A stretch of 64,000 nt of DNA from Motiliproteus sp965230735 (GCF_965230735.1 NZ_OZ246016.1:496001-560000); one strand, 5' to 3'. Counted from the stretch's first letter, positions 44,194 to 52,500 are shown. Notes: generated by a model from the letters alone, not told the origin. Program-made: numbers and translations.

Positions 44194-44811
44194 TTAGAAC
44201 TCAATACCGGCTTGGGCCTTAACCCCCAGTCGGAACGCATGCCGCTCGTCGCGGATATCGCTGATGGTATCGGCGATCTCCAGCAGCCCCTCGGGCATGA
44301 CCCGCCCGGTAATGATCACATGCTGGTTTTTTGGGCGGTTCTGCAGTGCCTTCAGCACCGGTTCCAGTTCGAGGTAGCGGTACTTGAACATGTAGGCCAT
44401 CTCATCGAAGACCAGCATGTCGAGACTGTCATCCTGCAGCAACTGTTCGGCCAGCGCCCAGGCCTTCTCGGCAGCGGCGATATCTTGGGTTTTATCTTGG
44501 GTCTCCCAGGTGAAACCGTGACCCATCACATGCCAATCGATCTGCGGATGGTCTTTGAACAGCTTGGACTCGCCAGTCTCTGTACGACCTTTGATAAACT
44601 GGATCACCGCGGCTTTCTGGCCGTGACCAACGCAGCGAGCCATGGTGCCGAAGGCCGAACTGCTTTTGCCCTTACCGTTACCCTTGAGCAGGATCAGTAC
44701 TCCCCGCTCCTCGGTGGCCTTGGCGATCCGCTCGTCGATCACCTGTTTCTTGCGCGCCATCCGCTCCTGATGGGTTTTCTTCGGCTTAGTCTCTGGTTTA
44801 GCGTCCGCCAT
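44194..44811 (-). CDS. cobO: CobO/BtuR cob(I)yrinic acid a,c-diamide adenosyltransferase
   Basis: This 205-residue enzyme attaches the adenosyl ligand using ATP. The P-loop is LLKGNGKGKSSSAFGTMAR, followed by AAVIQFIKGR and the Walker B-like block DMLVFDEMAYM. A Lys-rich N-terminal stretch precedes the fold. CGGAG precedes the ATG. It lies 16 bp before cbiA. Confidence 0.95.
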   Translation of the reverse strand: MADAKPETKPKKTHQERMARKKQVIDERIAKATEERGVLILLKGNGKGKSSSAFGTMARCVGHGQKAAVIQFIKGRTETGESKLFKDHPQIDWHVMGHGFTWETQDKTQDIAAAEKAWALAEQLLQDDSLDMLVFDEMAYMFKYRYLELEPVLKALQNRPKNQHVIITGRVMPEGLLEIADTISDIRDERHAFRLGVKAQAGIEF

Positions 44812-44827
44812 GGTTTTCTCCGCGTTG

Positions 44828-46591
44828 TTAACCCGCTGGGCTGGTTAATTGTTCCAGGGACCAGTAATCGGCCCCCAGCTGCTGCGCCAATCGCCGGCCG
44901 CGACCCCGCTTGACGGTACCGGCCTCGGTGTCGATCCAGACCGTTTTGCCCGGCAGTTGCAGGCTTTGCAGCTCAGCACGGCTGCGACCGTCGGTGAGGA
45001 TATAGCTGCGCAACTGCAATCCGGGACTGCGTCGCTGCAACTGGGACAGGTACTGTTGCGCCTGCTGCAGCGCCGGATAGAGCGGCGTACCGCCACCAGC
45101 TTCGAGCTGATCGAGCCAGTGATCCAGCTCTTTCGGTGCCCGTACCCGAGGGAGCAGGTTGTCGACCCGGTTGTTGCCGAAACCGAATACCGCCAGCTGC
45201 TCACGCTCGAGGTAGGCGCGCTCGGCGATCTGCCCCAGCACCGCCTTGGCGCGACCGAACTGTTGCTGCGCCAGCGTGGACGCCGAGGTGTCCAGCAACA
45301 CCAGATGCAGTGCGGCCTGCCCCTGCCGGGCTTTTTTCCAGCGCAACGCCTTCGGCGGCCACTGCCCCAACTGCTGTACCAGGGTGGCAAACCAGTCGGG
45401 ACGATTGCTGAGCTCCGCGCCTTGGTGACGGCCGTCGGCCTGGTCGCCGCGACGCTTGCCCGCCCGATCGGTCAGACCAGCAACGGCGGAGCCGGTGACA
45501 TTCGCATCGGGGCTTAGATGATCCAGCGCCAATCCCGATATCGCCTGTCGCTGCTGGGCCTGTGGCGGCATCGCGCCCCAATCACCGGCCGATTCGGTTT
45601 CCGGATCCCGGCGGCTATTGTCGGGTCGTTTAAAACCACCACCCTGAGGACCAGACGAGGGCGGCGGTTGATTCGGTTGTTGATTGGGAGGCAGTGCAGC
45701 CGGGGCCCGACGCCGATGGGCCAGCACCAGCTCTTCCACCGCATCCAGATCCTGAGACTCGACCTGTTCCCGCCCCTGCCAGGCCGCATGGGCGCAAGCG
45801 GCCCGGAACCAGACCAGGTCGGCACGCAGGCCGTCGACCTGGGCCTGGGCGCAGCGCTCGGCGATCGCCAGTCGCAGCTCATCCTCGCAACCGACCTTCG
45901 GCAAACGGGCCCTTGCGGCCTGGATCTGCTCGATCAGCTGCTGTTGCTGAGACTGATAGCGACGACAGAAACCCTCAGGATCGGTTTCGAACGCTTCACG
46001 TTGGCGTACGATCTCGACCCGTTCGGCGGCGGCATATTGATTACTCAACTGCACCGACAGCCCGAAACGGTCGTGCAGTTGCGGGCGCAGTTCGCCCTCA
46101 TCTGGATTCATCGTCCCAACCAGCAGGAACTCCGCCTTGTGGCTGTGACTGATGCCGTCACGCTCAACCCGATTGACCCCGGAAGCGGCCACATCAAGCA
46201 GCAGATCGACCAGGTTGTCGGGCAGCAGATTGACCTCATCGACATAGAGGACGCCACCGTGGGCGCGGCTGAGCAGACCGGGATTAAACGCGACGGTTTT
46301 GTCCTGCAGCACCTGCTGCAGATCCAGCGTCCCCAGCAGCATCTCTTCGCTGGCGCCCAACGGCAGGGTGACAAACTCGGCCGGTAGCGAGGCCGACGCA
46401 TCATCGTCTTCGCAGGGGGGATGGGTCGGCAGCAGGTCGGCCATACCGCGAGCCAGGGTCGATTTGGCGCTACCACGGGGTCCGCCAATAACAACGCCGC
46501 CGATACGCGGGTTGATCGCCGCCAGCACCAGTGCCAGCTTGAACGACGGCTGCCCGACCACGGCGCTGAAAGGGTAATGGATCTCGCTCAT
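44828..46591 (-). CDS. ChlI-ChlD-like AAA+/VWA chelatase subunit, probable partner of CobN
   Basis: This 587-residue protein joins an AAA+ ATPase (Walker A GGPRGSAKSTLARGMADL, Walker B GGVLYVDEVNLL, sensor block FLLVGTMNPDEGELRPQL) to a Pro/Gln-rich linker (about 300-400). A VWA domain follows with the metal-site motif LLDTSAS near residue 430. Such magnesium-chelatase-like proteins replace CobS and CobT as ATPase partners of CobN in many bacteria. The genome context (cobO, cobN, no photosynthesis genes) supports cobalt rather than magnesium. AAGAGAG precedes the ATG. Confidence 0.9.
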   Translation of the reverse strand: MSEIHYPFSAVVGQPSFKLALVLAAINPRIGGVVIGGPRGSAKSTLARGMADLLPTHPPCEDDDASASLPAEFVTLPLGASEEMLLGTLDLQQVLQDKTVAFNPGLLSRAHGGVLYVDEVNLLPDNLVDLLLDVAASGVNRVERDGISHSHKAEFLLVGTMNPDEGELRPQLHDRFGLSVQLSNQYAAAERVEIVRQREAFETDPEGFCRRYQSQQQQLIEQIQAARARLPKVGCEDELRLAIAERCAQAQVDGLRADLVWFRAACAHAAWQGREQVESQDLDAVEELVLAHRRRAPAALPPNQQPNQPPPSSGPQGGGFKRPDNSRRDPETESAGDWGAMPPQAQQRQAISGLALDHLSPDANVTGSAVAGLTDRAGKRRGDQADGRHQGAELSNRPDWFATLVQQLGQWPPKALRWKKARQGQAALHLVLLDTSASTLAQQQFGRAKAVLGQIAERAYLEREQLAVFGFGNNRVDNLLPRVRAPKELDHWLDQLEAGGGTPLYPALQQAQQYLSQLQRRSPGLQLRSYILTDGRSRAELQSLQLPGKTVWIDTEAGTVKRGRGRRLAQQLGADYWSLEQLTSPAG

Positions 46592-46602
46592 ATCAAGCTC
46601 TC

Positions 46603-47985
46603 TTAGGACTGCTTGGGCCAGTGTACATGATGCTCGTCGATGGTGAATTTATGCCGGTGGCTATGGGCATGATGATGATGCGGATGCACATGGGGCTCCG
46701 GACCCTCCCAGCCTTCATGCTCATGCTGGTGGTGTTCGTCATGGACGTGAGGGTGCAGGTGATCCACCGCCGGATGGTGGTGCCACAGCGCCTCCTCGTC
46801 CCGCGCCGGCCACAACCAGGCGGCCAGCAGGGTCGCCGACAGCGCCAACACCCCCAGGCCGAAAAACGCCAGCGGCATATCCGAGTCGCGACCGAGCCAG
46901 CCAGCCAGCAGGTAGCCCAGCAGCCACATGCCGTGGGTCAGGGCGAAGTTAGCCGAGAAATAATCATTCCTATCTGCTTCATTACAAGAAGCACGCACCA
47001 CCCGACCGGTCGGAATCAACACCATCGAGCTGCCGACCCCGATCAGCAGCCACAACGGAATCAAGCCGGCGTAACCCGGCTCGGTCAGCCCGACAAACAG
47101 CGACAGACTCAATAACAGGCCACCGCCGAGCATCAGCCGACGATCGCCGAAACGCTCCACCAGGGTCGGAATCCAGAAGGCGATCAGCATCGAACCGGCC
47201 CCGCTGGCCGCCATCAACGCCGGTACCCACTGCTGCTCCAGCCCCAGGACCGAGCGAACGTAAACCACCGTATTCACGATGATCATGGCGCCTGCCGCCG
47301 ACAGCGCCAGATTGAGTAGCAACGCAGCCCGCAAGCGCGGCGTTTTCAGGTAGCTGCGAATCCCGAAGCTGACATGCTGCCAGATCCCGCCGCTGCGATC
47401 GCTCGGGGCCGCCGCCGGAACCTTGGCCAACAGCAGCAACGAGGCCGCCACCACAAAGCCGACCGCATTGAGTTCAAACAACAGCGCAAAGGGGGTAAAC
47501 AACAGTAAAAAGGCCGCCAACGCCGGACTCAGCAGGCTTTCAATTTCCATCGCCAGCCGCGATAGCGACAGCGCCCGGGTGTATTCGGTATCGTCGGTCA
47601 ATATATCCGGCAGCGCCGCCTGGTAGACCGGGGTGTAACCGGCCGCCATCGCATTCAGCAGGAAGATCAGCGCGAACAGCTGCCAGCTCTGCTCCACCAG
47701 CGGCAACATCGCCACCAGCAGCGCCCGCCCCAGATTCAGGCCCGCCAGCCACTGGCGCCGAGGCAGTCGTGAGGCGTAACCGCCGACGATCGGCGCCACC
47801 AGCAGGTAAGCCACCATCTTGATCGCCAGCGCGCCACCGAGCACCCAGCCGGCGCGCTCGGGCTCCAGCTCGAAGGCCAGCAACGCCAGCGCCACCGTGG
47901 CCAGCCCGGTACCGAGCAGCGAGATCAGCTGACCGGCAAACAGCCAGCGGAACGCCGGATTGGACAGCGGCTGGAACAGTTCCAT
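46603..47985 (-). CDS. MFS transporter with His-rich cytoplasmic tail, inside the cobalt uptake operon
   Basis: This 460-residue membrane protein has 12 predicted helices of the MFS fold (PLSNPAFRWLFAGQLISLLG at the start). After the last helix, about 60 residues carry over 25 histidines, for example HLHPHVHDEHHQHEHE and HVHPHHHHAHSHRHK, a likely metal-binding tail. It overlaps cbiO by one base (TGATG) and is followed 11 bp later by the chelatase ATPase. Cobalt or nickel efflux, or control of its level, is a reasonable guess, but no family of known substrate was recognised. Confidence 0.85.
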   Translation of the reverse strand: MELFQPLSNPAFRWLFAGQLISLLGTGLATVALALLAFELEPERAGWVLGGALAIKMVAYLLVAPIVGGYASRLPRRQWLAGLNLGRALLVAMLPLVEQSWQLFALIFLLNAMAAGYTPVYQAALPDILTDDTEYTRALSLSRLAMEIESLLSPALAAFLLLFTPFALLFELNAVGFVVAASLLLLAKVPAAAPSDRSGGIWQHVSFGIRSYLKTPRLRAALLLNLALSAAGAMIIVNTVVYVRSVLGLEQQWVPALMAASGAGSMLIAFWIPTLVERFGDRRLMLGGGLLLSLSLFVGLTEPGYAGLIPLWLLIGVGSSMVLIPTGRVVRASCNEADRNDYFSANFALTHGMWLLGYLLAGWLGRDSDMPLAFFGLGVLALSATLLAAWLWPARDEEALWHHHPAVDHLHPHVHDEHHQHEHEGWEGPEPHVHPHHHHAHSHRHKFTIDEHHVHWPKQS

Positions 47986-48728
47986 CAGGCCGGTACCTTC
48001 TCCGCCAAGCCAGGGCGCGACAGTGGGTCCGGTTGGGCCGATGGAATTAACTTGGCCTGATCCAGGCGCAACCAGCGGGTCGCCAGCTGCTGCAGAAAGT
48101 CATCGTCGTGGGAGATGATGATCATCGCCTGGGGTAGGGATTTCAGGGTATCGAGAAGACGCTGACGGGCCTGGGTATCCAGCGCATTGCTGGGCTCATC
48201 CAGCAACAACACTTCCGGCTCCATCGCCAGCACCGCGGCCAGACTCACCATCCGCTTTTCACCCCCGGACAACTGGTGGGTGATACGCTCTTCAAAGCCG
48301 TCCAGCCCCAACGAGGCCAGGGTCTGACGGGCGCAATCGAGCGCCTCGGCGCGGCTCTTGCCCTGATTCAGCGGCCCGAACGCGACATCTTCGAGCACGG
48401 TGGGGCAGAACAGCTGATCGTCCGGGTCCTGAAACAGAAAACCGGCCCGGGCGCGCACCTCAACGAAATCGCCCTCCCCACTGCGCTCACGGCCGAAGGC
48501 CTGGATCTGTCCGGCCTTGGCTTTCTTCAGTCCCACCAACAGATGCAGCAGGGTGGTTTTGCCCGCGCCGTTGGGTCCGGTCAAGGCGACCCGTTCCCCG
48601 GCATGGAGTTGAAAATCGACCTGATCGAGCACCGGTCCACGGCGGGGGTAGCGGTAACTCAGGCCACGAATATCAAACAACGGGGCCGACCCGGAAGCAT
48701 CAGTGATTGAATTCTCATGCTGACTCAT
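47985..48728 (-). CDS. cbiO: CbiO, energy-coupling ATPase of ECF cobalt/nickel transporter
   Basis: This 247-residue ATPase has Walker A LTGPNGAGKTTLLHLL, signature QLSGGEKRMVSLAAVL and Walker B EVLLLDEPSNALD. It works with CbiQ and the CbiM substrate component. It overlaps cbiQ by ATGA and the MFS gene by TGATG. Confidence 0.94.
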   Translation of the reverse strand: MSQHENSITDASGSAPLFDIRGLSYRYPRRGPVLDQVDFQLHAGERVALTGPNGAGKTTLLHLLVGLKKAKAGQIQAFGRERSGEGDFVEVRARAGFLFQDPDDQLFCPTVLEDVAFGPLNQGKSRAEALDCARQTLASLGLDGFEERITHQLSGGEKRMVSLAAVLAMEPEVLLLDEPSNALDTQARQRLLDTLKSLPQAMIIISHDDDFLQQLATRWLRLDQAKLIPSAQPDPLSRPGLAEKVPA

Positions 48729-49507
48729 AACAGATGCAGCCCTATCAATAGACTCAGAAACAGCGCAACCAGCATCCCGAAACGGAGATCGACCGACGTC
48801 AGTTGCATATCATCAAACAGGTAAAAGCGGCCCTGATAACCGCGGCACTTCATCGCATCCATGATTCGCTCGGAGCGCTCCAGCGAGTGTACCAGCAGCA
48901 TCCCGATCAGGTAGCCGATCGAGCGCCAGCTATGACGGTTGGCGCGCAACACGAAGGCACGGGCCTGCATCGCCCGGCGCATCCGCTTGTACTCCTGACC
49001 GATCACTTCCAAATAGCGCACGGTAAACAGCATCAGGTGCACCAGCTTATCGGGCACACGCAGATGGGCCAGCGCATGGCCCAGCGTGGTCGCCGTCTGG
49101 GTACCGACCAGGGCCAGCAGCGCCAACACCACCGCATTGGCCTTCAGGGTGATCTGCAGCGCGTGGACCAAGCCTTCCTGGCTGGCCGGCAGGCCCGCCA
49201 CATGAAAAATGGGCTCACCCGGGGTCGTGAACGGCAGCATCAGGATCAGGAACAGCATAAACAGATCCATCGCGATCACCCGACGCAGGGTCCGCTTCAG
49301 ATTCAGCTGCGCCACCACCGCCAGCAGCAGCGCGCCCAGCAAGGCCAGGCTTAACGCAATCAGATCGGATGAAACCACCACCACCAGCGCAAAGGCCGAC
49401 ACCGCCACCACCCGGGCACGGGGGTCGAGCCGGTCGATCGCCGACTGACGATGCTTGAGTTGCTGCCCCTTCCAGGAGGTACCGCTGTGTTCAAGCCCCT
49501 GTGGCAT
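48725..49507 (-). CDS. cbiQ: CbiQ, membrane component of ECF cobalt/nickel transporter
   Basis: This 260-residue membrane protein has about five helices and the conserved Arg motif region MRRAMQARAFVLR followed by ERSERIMDAMKCRGYQGRF, which links to CbiO. The ATG at 49507 lies inside the nikL end and is preceded by GGAG; the longer frame to 49603 is a shadow of nikL. An amphipathic Gln/Arg-rich start (KGQQLKHRQSAIDRL) precedes the membrane part. Confidence 0.93.
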   Translation of the reverse strand: MPQGLEHSGTSWKGQQLKHRQSAIDRLDPRARVVAVSAFALVVVVSSDLIALSLALLGALLLAVVAQLNLKRTLRRVIAMDLFMLFLILMLPFTTPGEPIFHVAGLPASQEGLVHALQITLKANAVVLALLALVGTQTATTLGHALAHLRVPDKLVHLMLFTVRYLEVIGQEYKRMRRAMQARAFVLRANRHSWRSIGYLIGMLLVHSLERSERIMDAMKCRGYQGRFYLFDDMQLTSVDLRFGMLVALFLSLLIGLHLL

Positions 49508-50111
49508 CGTTCCGATTCTCCGAAGACGACTTAGCGCCGGCAGGTTGTCGATAACGCCACCAGATCCCCAGTCCACAAAGACCGAAGATATAGCCGATCC
49601 CACCCAGAATATCCTGCAGCGACGCCTTCTCCTTGTAGGCCGCCAGCTCCTTGCGCAACGGCGCCACCTGGCGTGCCACCGCCTGTTCGATCAGTGGCTG
49701 CAGTTGCTGAAGGTCGATGGCCTCCGGATTAGGGGTGGACGTGTCGGTAGCCGTTTTGACCTGAGCAGATGCGCCTCCCGCCAGGGTTTCGGGCAACTGT
49801 TCGCGCGGTAGCGCCATCTCGACTACATGACCGGAACCAAGATCGGCAAAGAAGCGATGTTCGACCCGCTGGGTCGCTTTGAACACAAAGAACCCCTCAG
49901 CATCGGTGCTCACTTGACCCAGCTCACGGCCGTCGGCATCGGTGATCCGCACCAGCGTGCCCTGCTGGGCCATCTCGCCGTTGGAGAAGCCGATCTCACC
50001 CTCGATCTGATCACCGATGGCGTAAACCCCACCGATCACATTGTGGGCCAGGGCATTCAGCGGCAGCGACAGCCAGCCCAGCAGCAACAGCGGCAGCAGG
50101 CGCTTAGTCAT
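49491..50111 (-). CDS. nikL: NikL/CbiL-like accessory component of ECF metal transporter
   Basis: This 206-residue protein has a Sec signal (about 1-23, ending ALAHN). A periplasmic Ig-like domain follows (GTLVRITDADGRELGQVSTD and GFFVFKATQRVEHRFF), then a helical stretch and one C-terminal membrane helix, ILGGIGYIFGLCGLGIWW, with a basic end. This is the known shape of NikL, an extra periplasmic component of nickel and cobalt ECF importers. A second CbiM-associated CbiN is not present, so NikL probably takes its place. It overlaps cbiM by 8 bp. Confidence 0.85.
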   Translation of the reverse strand: MTKRLLPLLLLGWLSLPLNALAHNVIGGVYAIGDQIEGEIGFSNGEMAQQGTLVRITDADGRELGQVSTDAEGFFVFKATQRVEHRFFADLGSGHVVEMALPREQLPETLAGGASAQVKTATDTSTPNPEAIDLQQLQPLIEQAVARQVAPLRKELAAYKEKASLQDILGGIGYIFGLCGLGIWWRYRQPAGAKSSSENRNDATGA

Positions 50112-50724
50112 GATCCCACTCCTCCGAGATATTCAGAAACTCCGGTTTGACCTGGCGGATCAGCAGCACCGCCGCTCCGGTGACAAAGCCCTCGACCAAC
50201 ATCACCGGAATATGGGCGATCAAGGTAGCTTTGGCCGCCAACACAAAGGAATCACCGCTGAATGCCAGGCTGGCGGCCACCATAATGGTGGTCAACGCGA
50301 TGGCCGAAGCCCCACCCAGGGCACCCCAGATCGCCGCCGTCTTCGGACTGGCCGAGATAATCCCGCCGCGACACAGGTAGAACACCAGCACCGCCGGCAG
50401 CGCAATATTGAAGGTATTGACCCCCAGCACCAGAAAGCCGCCGAAACCGAAAAATACCGCCTGCAGTATCAGCGCCACCAATAGCGCCGGAAACGCGGCC
50501 CAGCCCAGCGCCAGCCCGATCAGGCCGTTGAGGATCAGGTGCACGCTGGAAAAACCCAGCGGCAGGTGGATGTAGGACGCGATAAAGAACGCCGCCGACA
50601 GCACCCCCACCTGGGGAAGGTGGTCGTAATCCATCTTCTTCAGCCCGATCGCAACCCCGCCCAGGGCCAGCGCCGCGCCACCGGCCAACACCGGCAGCGA
50701 CAGGGCACCATCGACAATATGCAT
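50104..50724 (-). CDS. cbiM: CbiM/NikM, substrate-binding membrane component of ECF transporter
   Basis: This 206-residue membrane protein begins MHIVDGALSLPVL; the N-terminal Met-His is part of the metal site in this family. Conserved blocks GVLSAAFFIASYIHLPLGFS and SSVHLILNGLIGLALGW follow. About six or seven helices are predicted. GGAGAG precedes the ATG. Whether it takes Co or Ni cannot be read directly; the riboswitch and the corrin genes point to cobalt. Confidence 0.93.
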   Translation of the reverse strand: MHIVDGALSLPVLAGGAALALGGVAIGLKKMDYDHLPQVGVLSAAFFIASYIHLPLGFSSVHLILNGLIGLALGWAAFPALLVALILQAVFFGFGGFLVLGVNTFNIALPAVLVFYLCRGGIISASPKTAAIWGALGGASAIALTTIMVAASLAFSGDSFVLAAKATLIAHIPVMLVEGFVTGAAVLLIRQVKPEFLNISEEWDHD

Positions 50725-50736
50725 GGTCTCTCCTGC

Positions 50737-51564
50737 TTACGGCTTAACTTTGGCTGCCGGGTTTTGGACGATCGGATGGGCCTGAACCCAGATCATCGCA
50801 TCCTGCGACAGCTCCTTACCGTTATGCTCGGTTTTCGGACCCACTCCCAGTGCGGCAAAGCCCCACTGCCCGGCCTGTGGAATCGCAAAGGTGAAGGTGC
50901 CGTTGGCATCGGCGAAGAATGTCATCGTTACGAAGGCGTCGGCCGGCGGCACGATGGTCGGCTCAACGGCAAAGCGGTTTGCCTCAACGTCCGGCAGGTA
51001 GTTGACGTACTCGACTTCGATCTCGGCAAAGGGGACCGGCTCACCCTGACTGCGAACCACCCCGGTGAAGCTGCCGCCGGCGTAGATGGCGTAGGGTTTG
51101 GTCAGCGGCACGATCTCGGCATCCAGACCCAGGTCGGCATCCCAGTCGGTCGGCAACCCACCAACATTGACGATGGTCTTGGTGATCTGCTGTATGTAGA
51201 GATCTTCGCTCTCTTCATAGTAGGGCGCCATCCGGTAGACGAACACGTTGTCGCCCAGGCCGCGAAGTCGAACCGCGGCCTCGTAAGCTGGGCCGGTACC
51301 GGTCTCGCTGGTCCATTCGATCGGCTTGAGCAGCTCCTGCAGGTCGGTTTTCTTGCCCTTGCGCACACTGTAGAAGGCTTCCGGCGCATCGGCCGTCATC
51401 ACATGCCCACTGGCGGCCGGATGGGTAAACGGCATCTTCAGGGTGATCGAACCGCCGTTATCGCGAAGCAGTTCAGGGGTATAAACCATCTGTTGATGGG
51501 CATGAACGGAACCCGACAGCAACGCCAACGCGGCTGCCTGGGAAAGCAGTTTTTTAACGGACAT
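50737..51564 (-). CDS. nikK: NikK-like DUF4198 periplasmic metal-transport accessory protein
   Basis: This 275-residue secreted protein has a signal peptide ending SVHAHQ, so a His lies at the mature N terminus. Blocks GNGGSIT-like LLRDNGGSITLKMPFTHP, GLDAEIVPLTKPYAIYAGG and a C-terminal QDAMIWVQAHPI match the DUF4198 family known beside nickel and cobalt ECF importers. It is the first gene downstream of the cobalamin riboswitch and the inverted-repeat element. GGAG lies before the ATG. The role is probably metal binding or scavenging in the periplasm. Confidence 0.85.
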   Translation of the reverse strand: MSVKKLLSQAAALALLSGSVHAHQQMVYTPELLRDNGGSITLKMPFTHPAASGHVMTADAPEAFYSVRKGKKTDLQELLKPIEWTSETGTGPAYEAAVRLRGLGDNVFVYRMAPYYEESEDLYIQQITKTIVNVGGLPTDWDADLGLDAEIVPLTKPYAIYAGGSFTGVVRSQGEPVPFAEIEVEYVNYLPDVEANRFAVEPTIVPPADAFVTMTFFADANGTFTFAIPQAGQWGFAALGVGPKTEHNGKELSQDAMIWVQAHPIVQNPAAKVKP

Positions 51565-51668
51565 TAAATTGTCTCCAACAAATAAAAAAGTCGGAGCTGG
51601 GGAGGATGGAGTAAGGGTCCAGAAATCTGAAACGGTTACCCGGTGAAGCCCTCCGCAACACCATGACT

Positions 51669-51936
51669 AGGGAACCTACGAATAAGTCCTTGCGAGCTTC
51701 TGGCTTTTAGCTTGGCCTGCAATCCAGGCGCAGCTTTGACGTAATGTCTAGACCTTACTAAAAGCTGCAACGCAGAGTGCGGGCCAAGCTGAACGCCCCT
51801 TAGGGCAAGGCCTGAAGCACACAATTTCGTCGTTACAACCTTTGCTAAGGACGATGCCATTAGCTACAGCTTGTGCCTAGAACTTGCGCACTTCAGGCGC
51901 TTGCAGAAGCCGTAGGGACTTGTTCGTAGGTTCCCT
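51669..51936. mobile_element. 268 bp MITE-like structured element with terminal inverted repeats
   Basis: The ends are inverted repeats of about 33 bp that share AGGGAACCTACGAA and, with gaps and mismatches, continue to CTTCTG (left 51669-51702, right 51904-51936). Inside are two stem-loops: AGCTTGGCC (51709) with GGCCAAGCT (51782), nesting GCAGCTTT with AAAGCTGC; and GCCTGAAG (51810) with CTTCAGGC (51891). Flanks GACT and GATT may be a decayed 4 bp target duplication. No transposase is encoded, and the small ORFs within are not convincing. It sits 9 nt after the riboswitch aptamer and about 100 bp before nikK. Confidence 0.75.
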
Positions 51937-51945
51937 GATTTACCA

Positions 51946-52190
51946 GGCAGGTATCCGGACTCACCGGCGGGCTCCGTCGATCTTTCAACCGAGGCCCATC
52001 ATTTCACCTTCCCATATTCCCCTCCCTAGTGGTCGAGAGAGGAGCTACAGTGGTCGAGATCCGCAGATCCCATGAAACGACTTAACCGATCTACCGTTGC
52101 GGGGGCAGTGTTGGAATTGCCGTCTGGCGCACCAACTTCCCAGGCCTGCAAACCTTGCAGACGCAACCTGATAAGGGCTGCACCTTAGCG
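51946..52190 (-). ncRNA. cobalamin riboswitch upstream of the ECF/cobalamin operon
   Basis: Read on the minus strand, the conserved cobalamin-aptamer elements appear in order. They are AAGGTGC (52186-52180), then GGGAAGTTGGTGCGCCAGAC, then the B12 box GCCCCCGCAACGGTA (52106-52092), then a CCACTAGGGAGGGG/GGGAAGG segment, and finally GAGTCCGGATACCTGCC (51962-51946). It should lower expression of the downstream transporter and corrin genes when adenosylcobalamin is plentiful. A TTGACA-like -35 lies at 52211-52206, but no clear -10 was found. The usual expression platform region is occupied by the element at 51669-51936. Confidence 0.93.
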
Positions 52191-52500
52191 GTCGTGGGCT
52201 TGGCTTGTCAATTGAGGAATATTCCAGATTGGCTGAGCCCATTTCAATCAAGGGAGATAACAGGGCACCACCACTGAGCGAGGCCCAATCATCATGTGAT
52301 TAACCCCAACCCGCTTAATATCGATACGCTAGACCTAGGCCGGCTTTTACTAATTTAGAAACCCTTCTAAAATGACGGCCACTCATCCTGATAAGGGCAT
52401 CAGCCACCCCGTCAGTCGGCGGAAACCGATACCAGCCCGGTTGGCAAATGGAACCGCTTTGTACAACACTTGGATTCGGAAGGAGAAGAATCGAAAGCTG

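Noticed and set aside
44828..46591. magnesium chelatase for chlorophyll synthesis
   Set aside because: The neighbours are corrin genes including cobN, and no photosynthesis gene is present, so a cobalt role is more likely.
46621..47115. Met-rich frame on the plus strand resembling a membrane protein
   Set aside because: It is the reverse of the His-rich tail of the MFS gene.
51669..51936. integron attC site
   Set aside because: The ends do not carry the GTTRRRY core and no cassette or integrase is present; terminal inverted repeats fit a MITE-like element better.
51636..52251. small frames on both strands in the riboswitch and inverted-repeat region
   Set aside because: They lie across structured RNA and the MITE-like element, and lack ribosome sites and family motifs.
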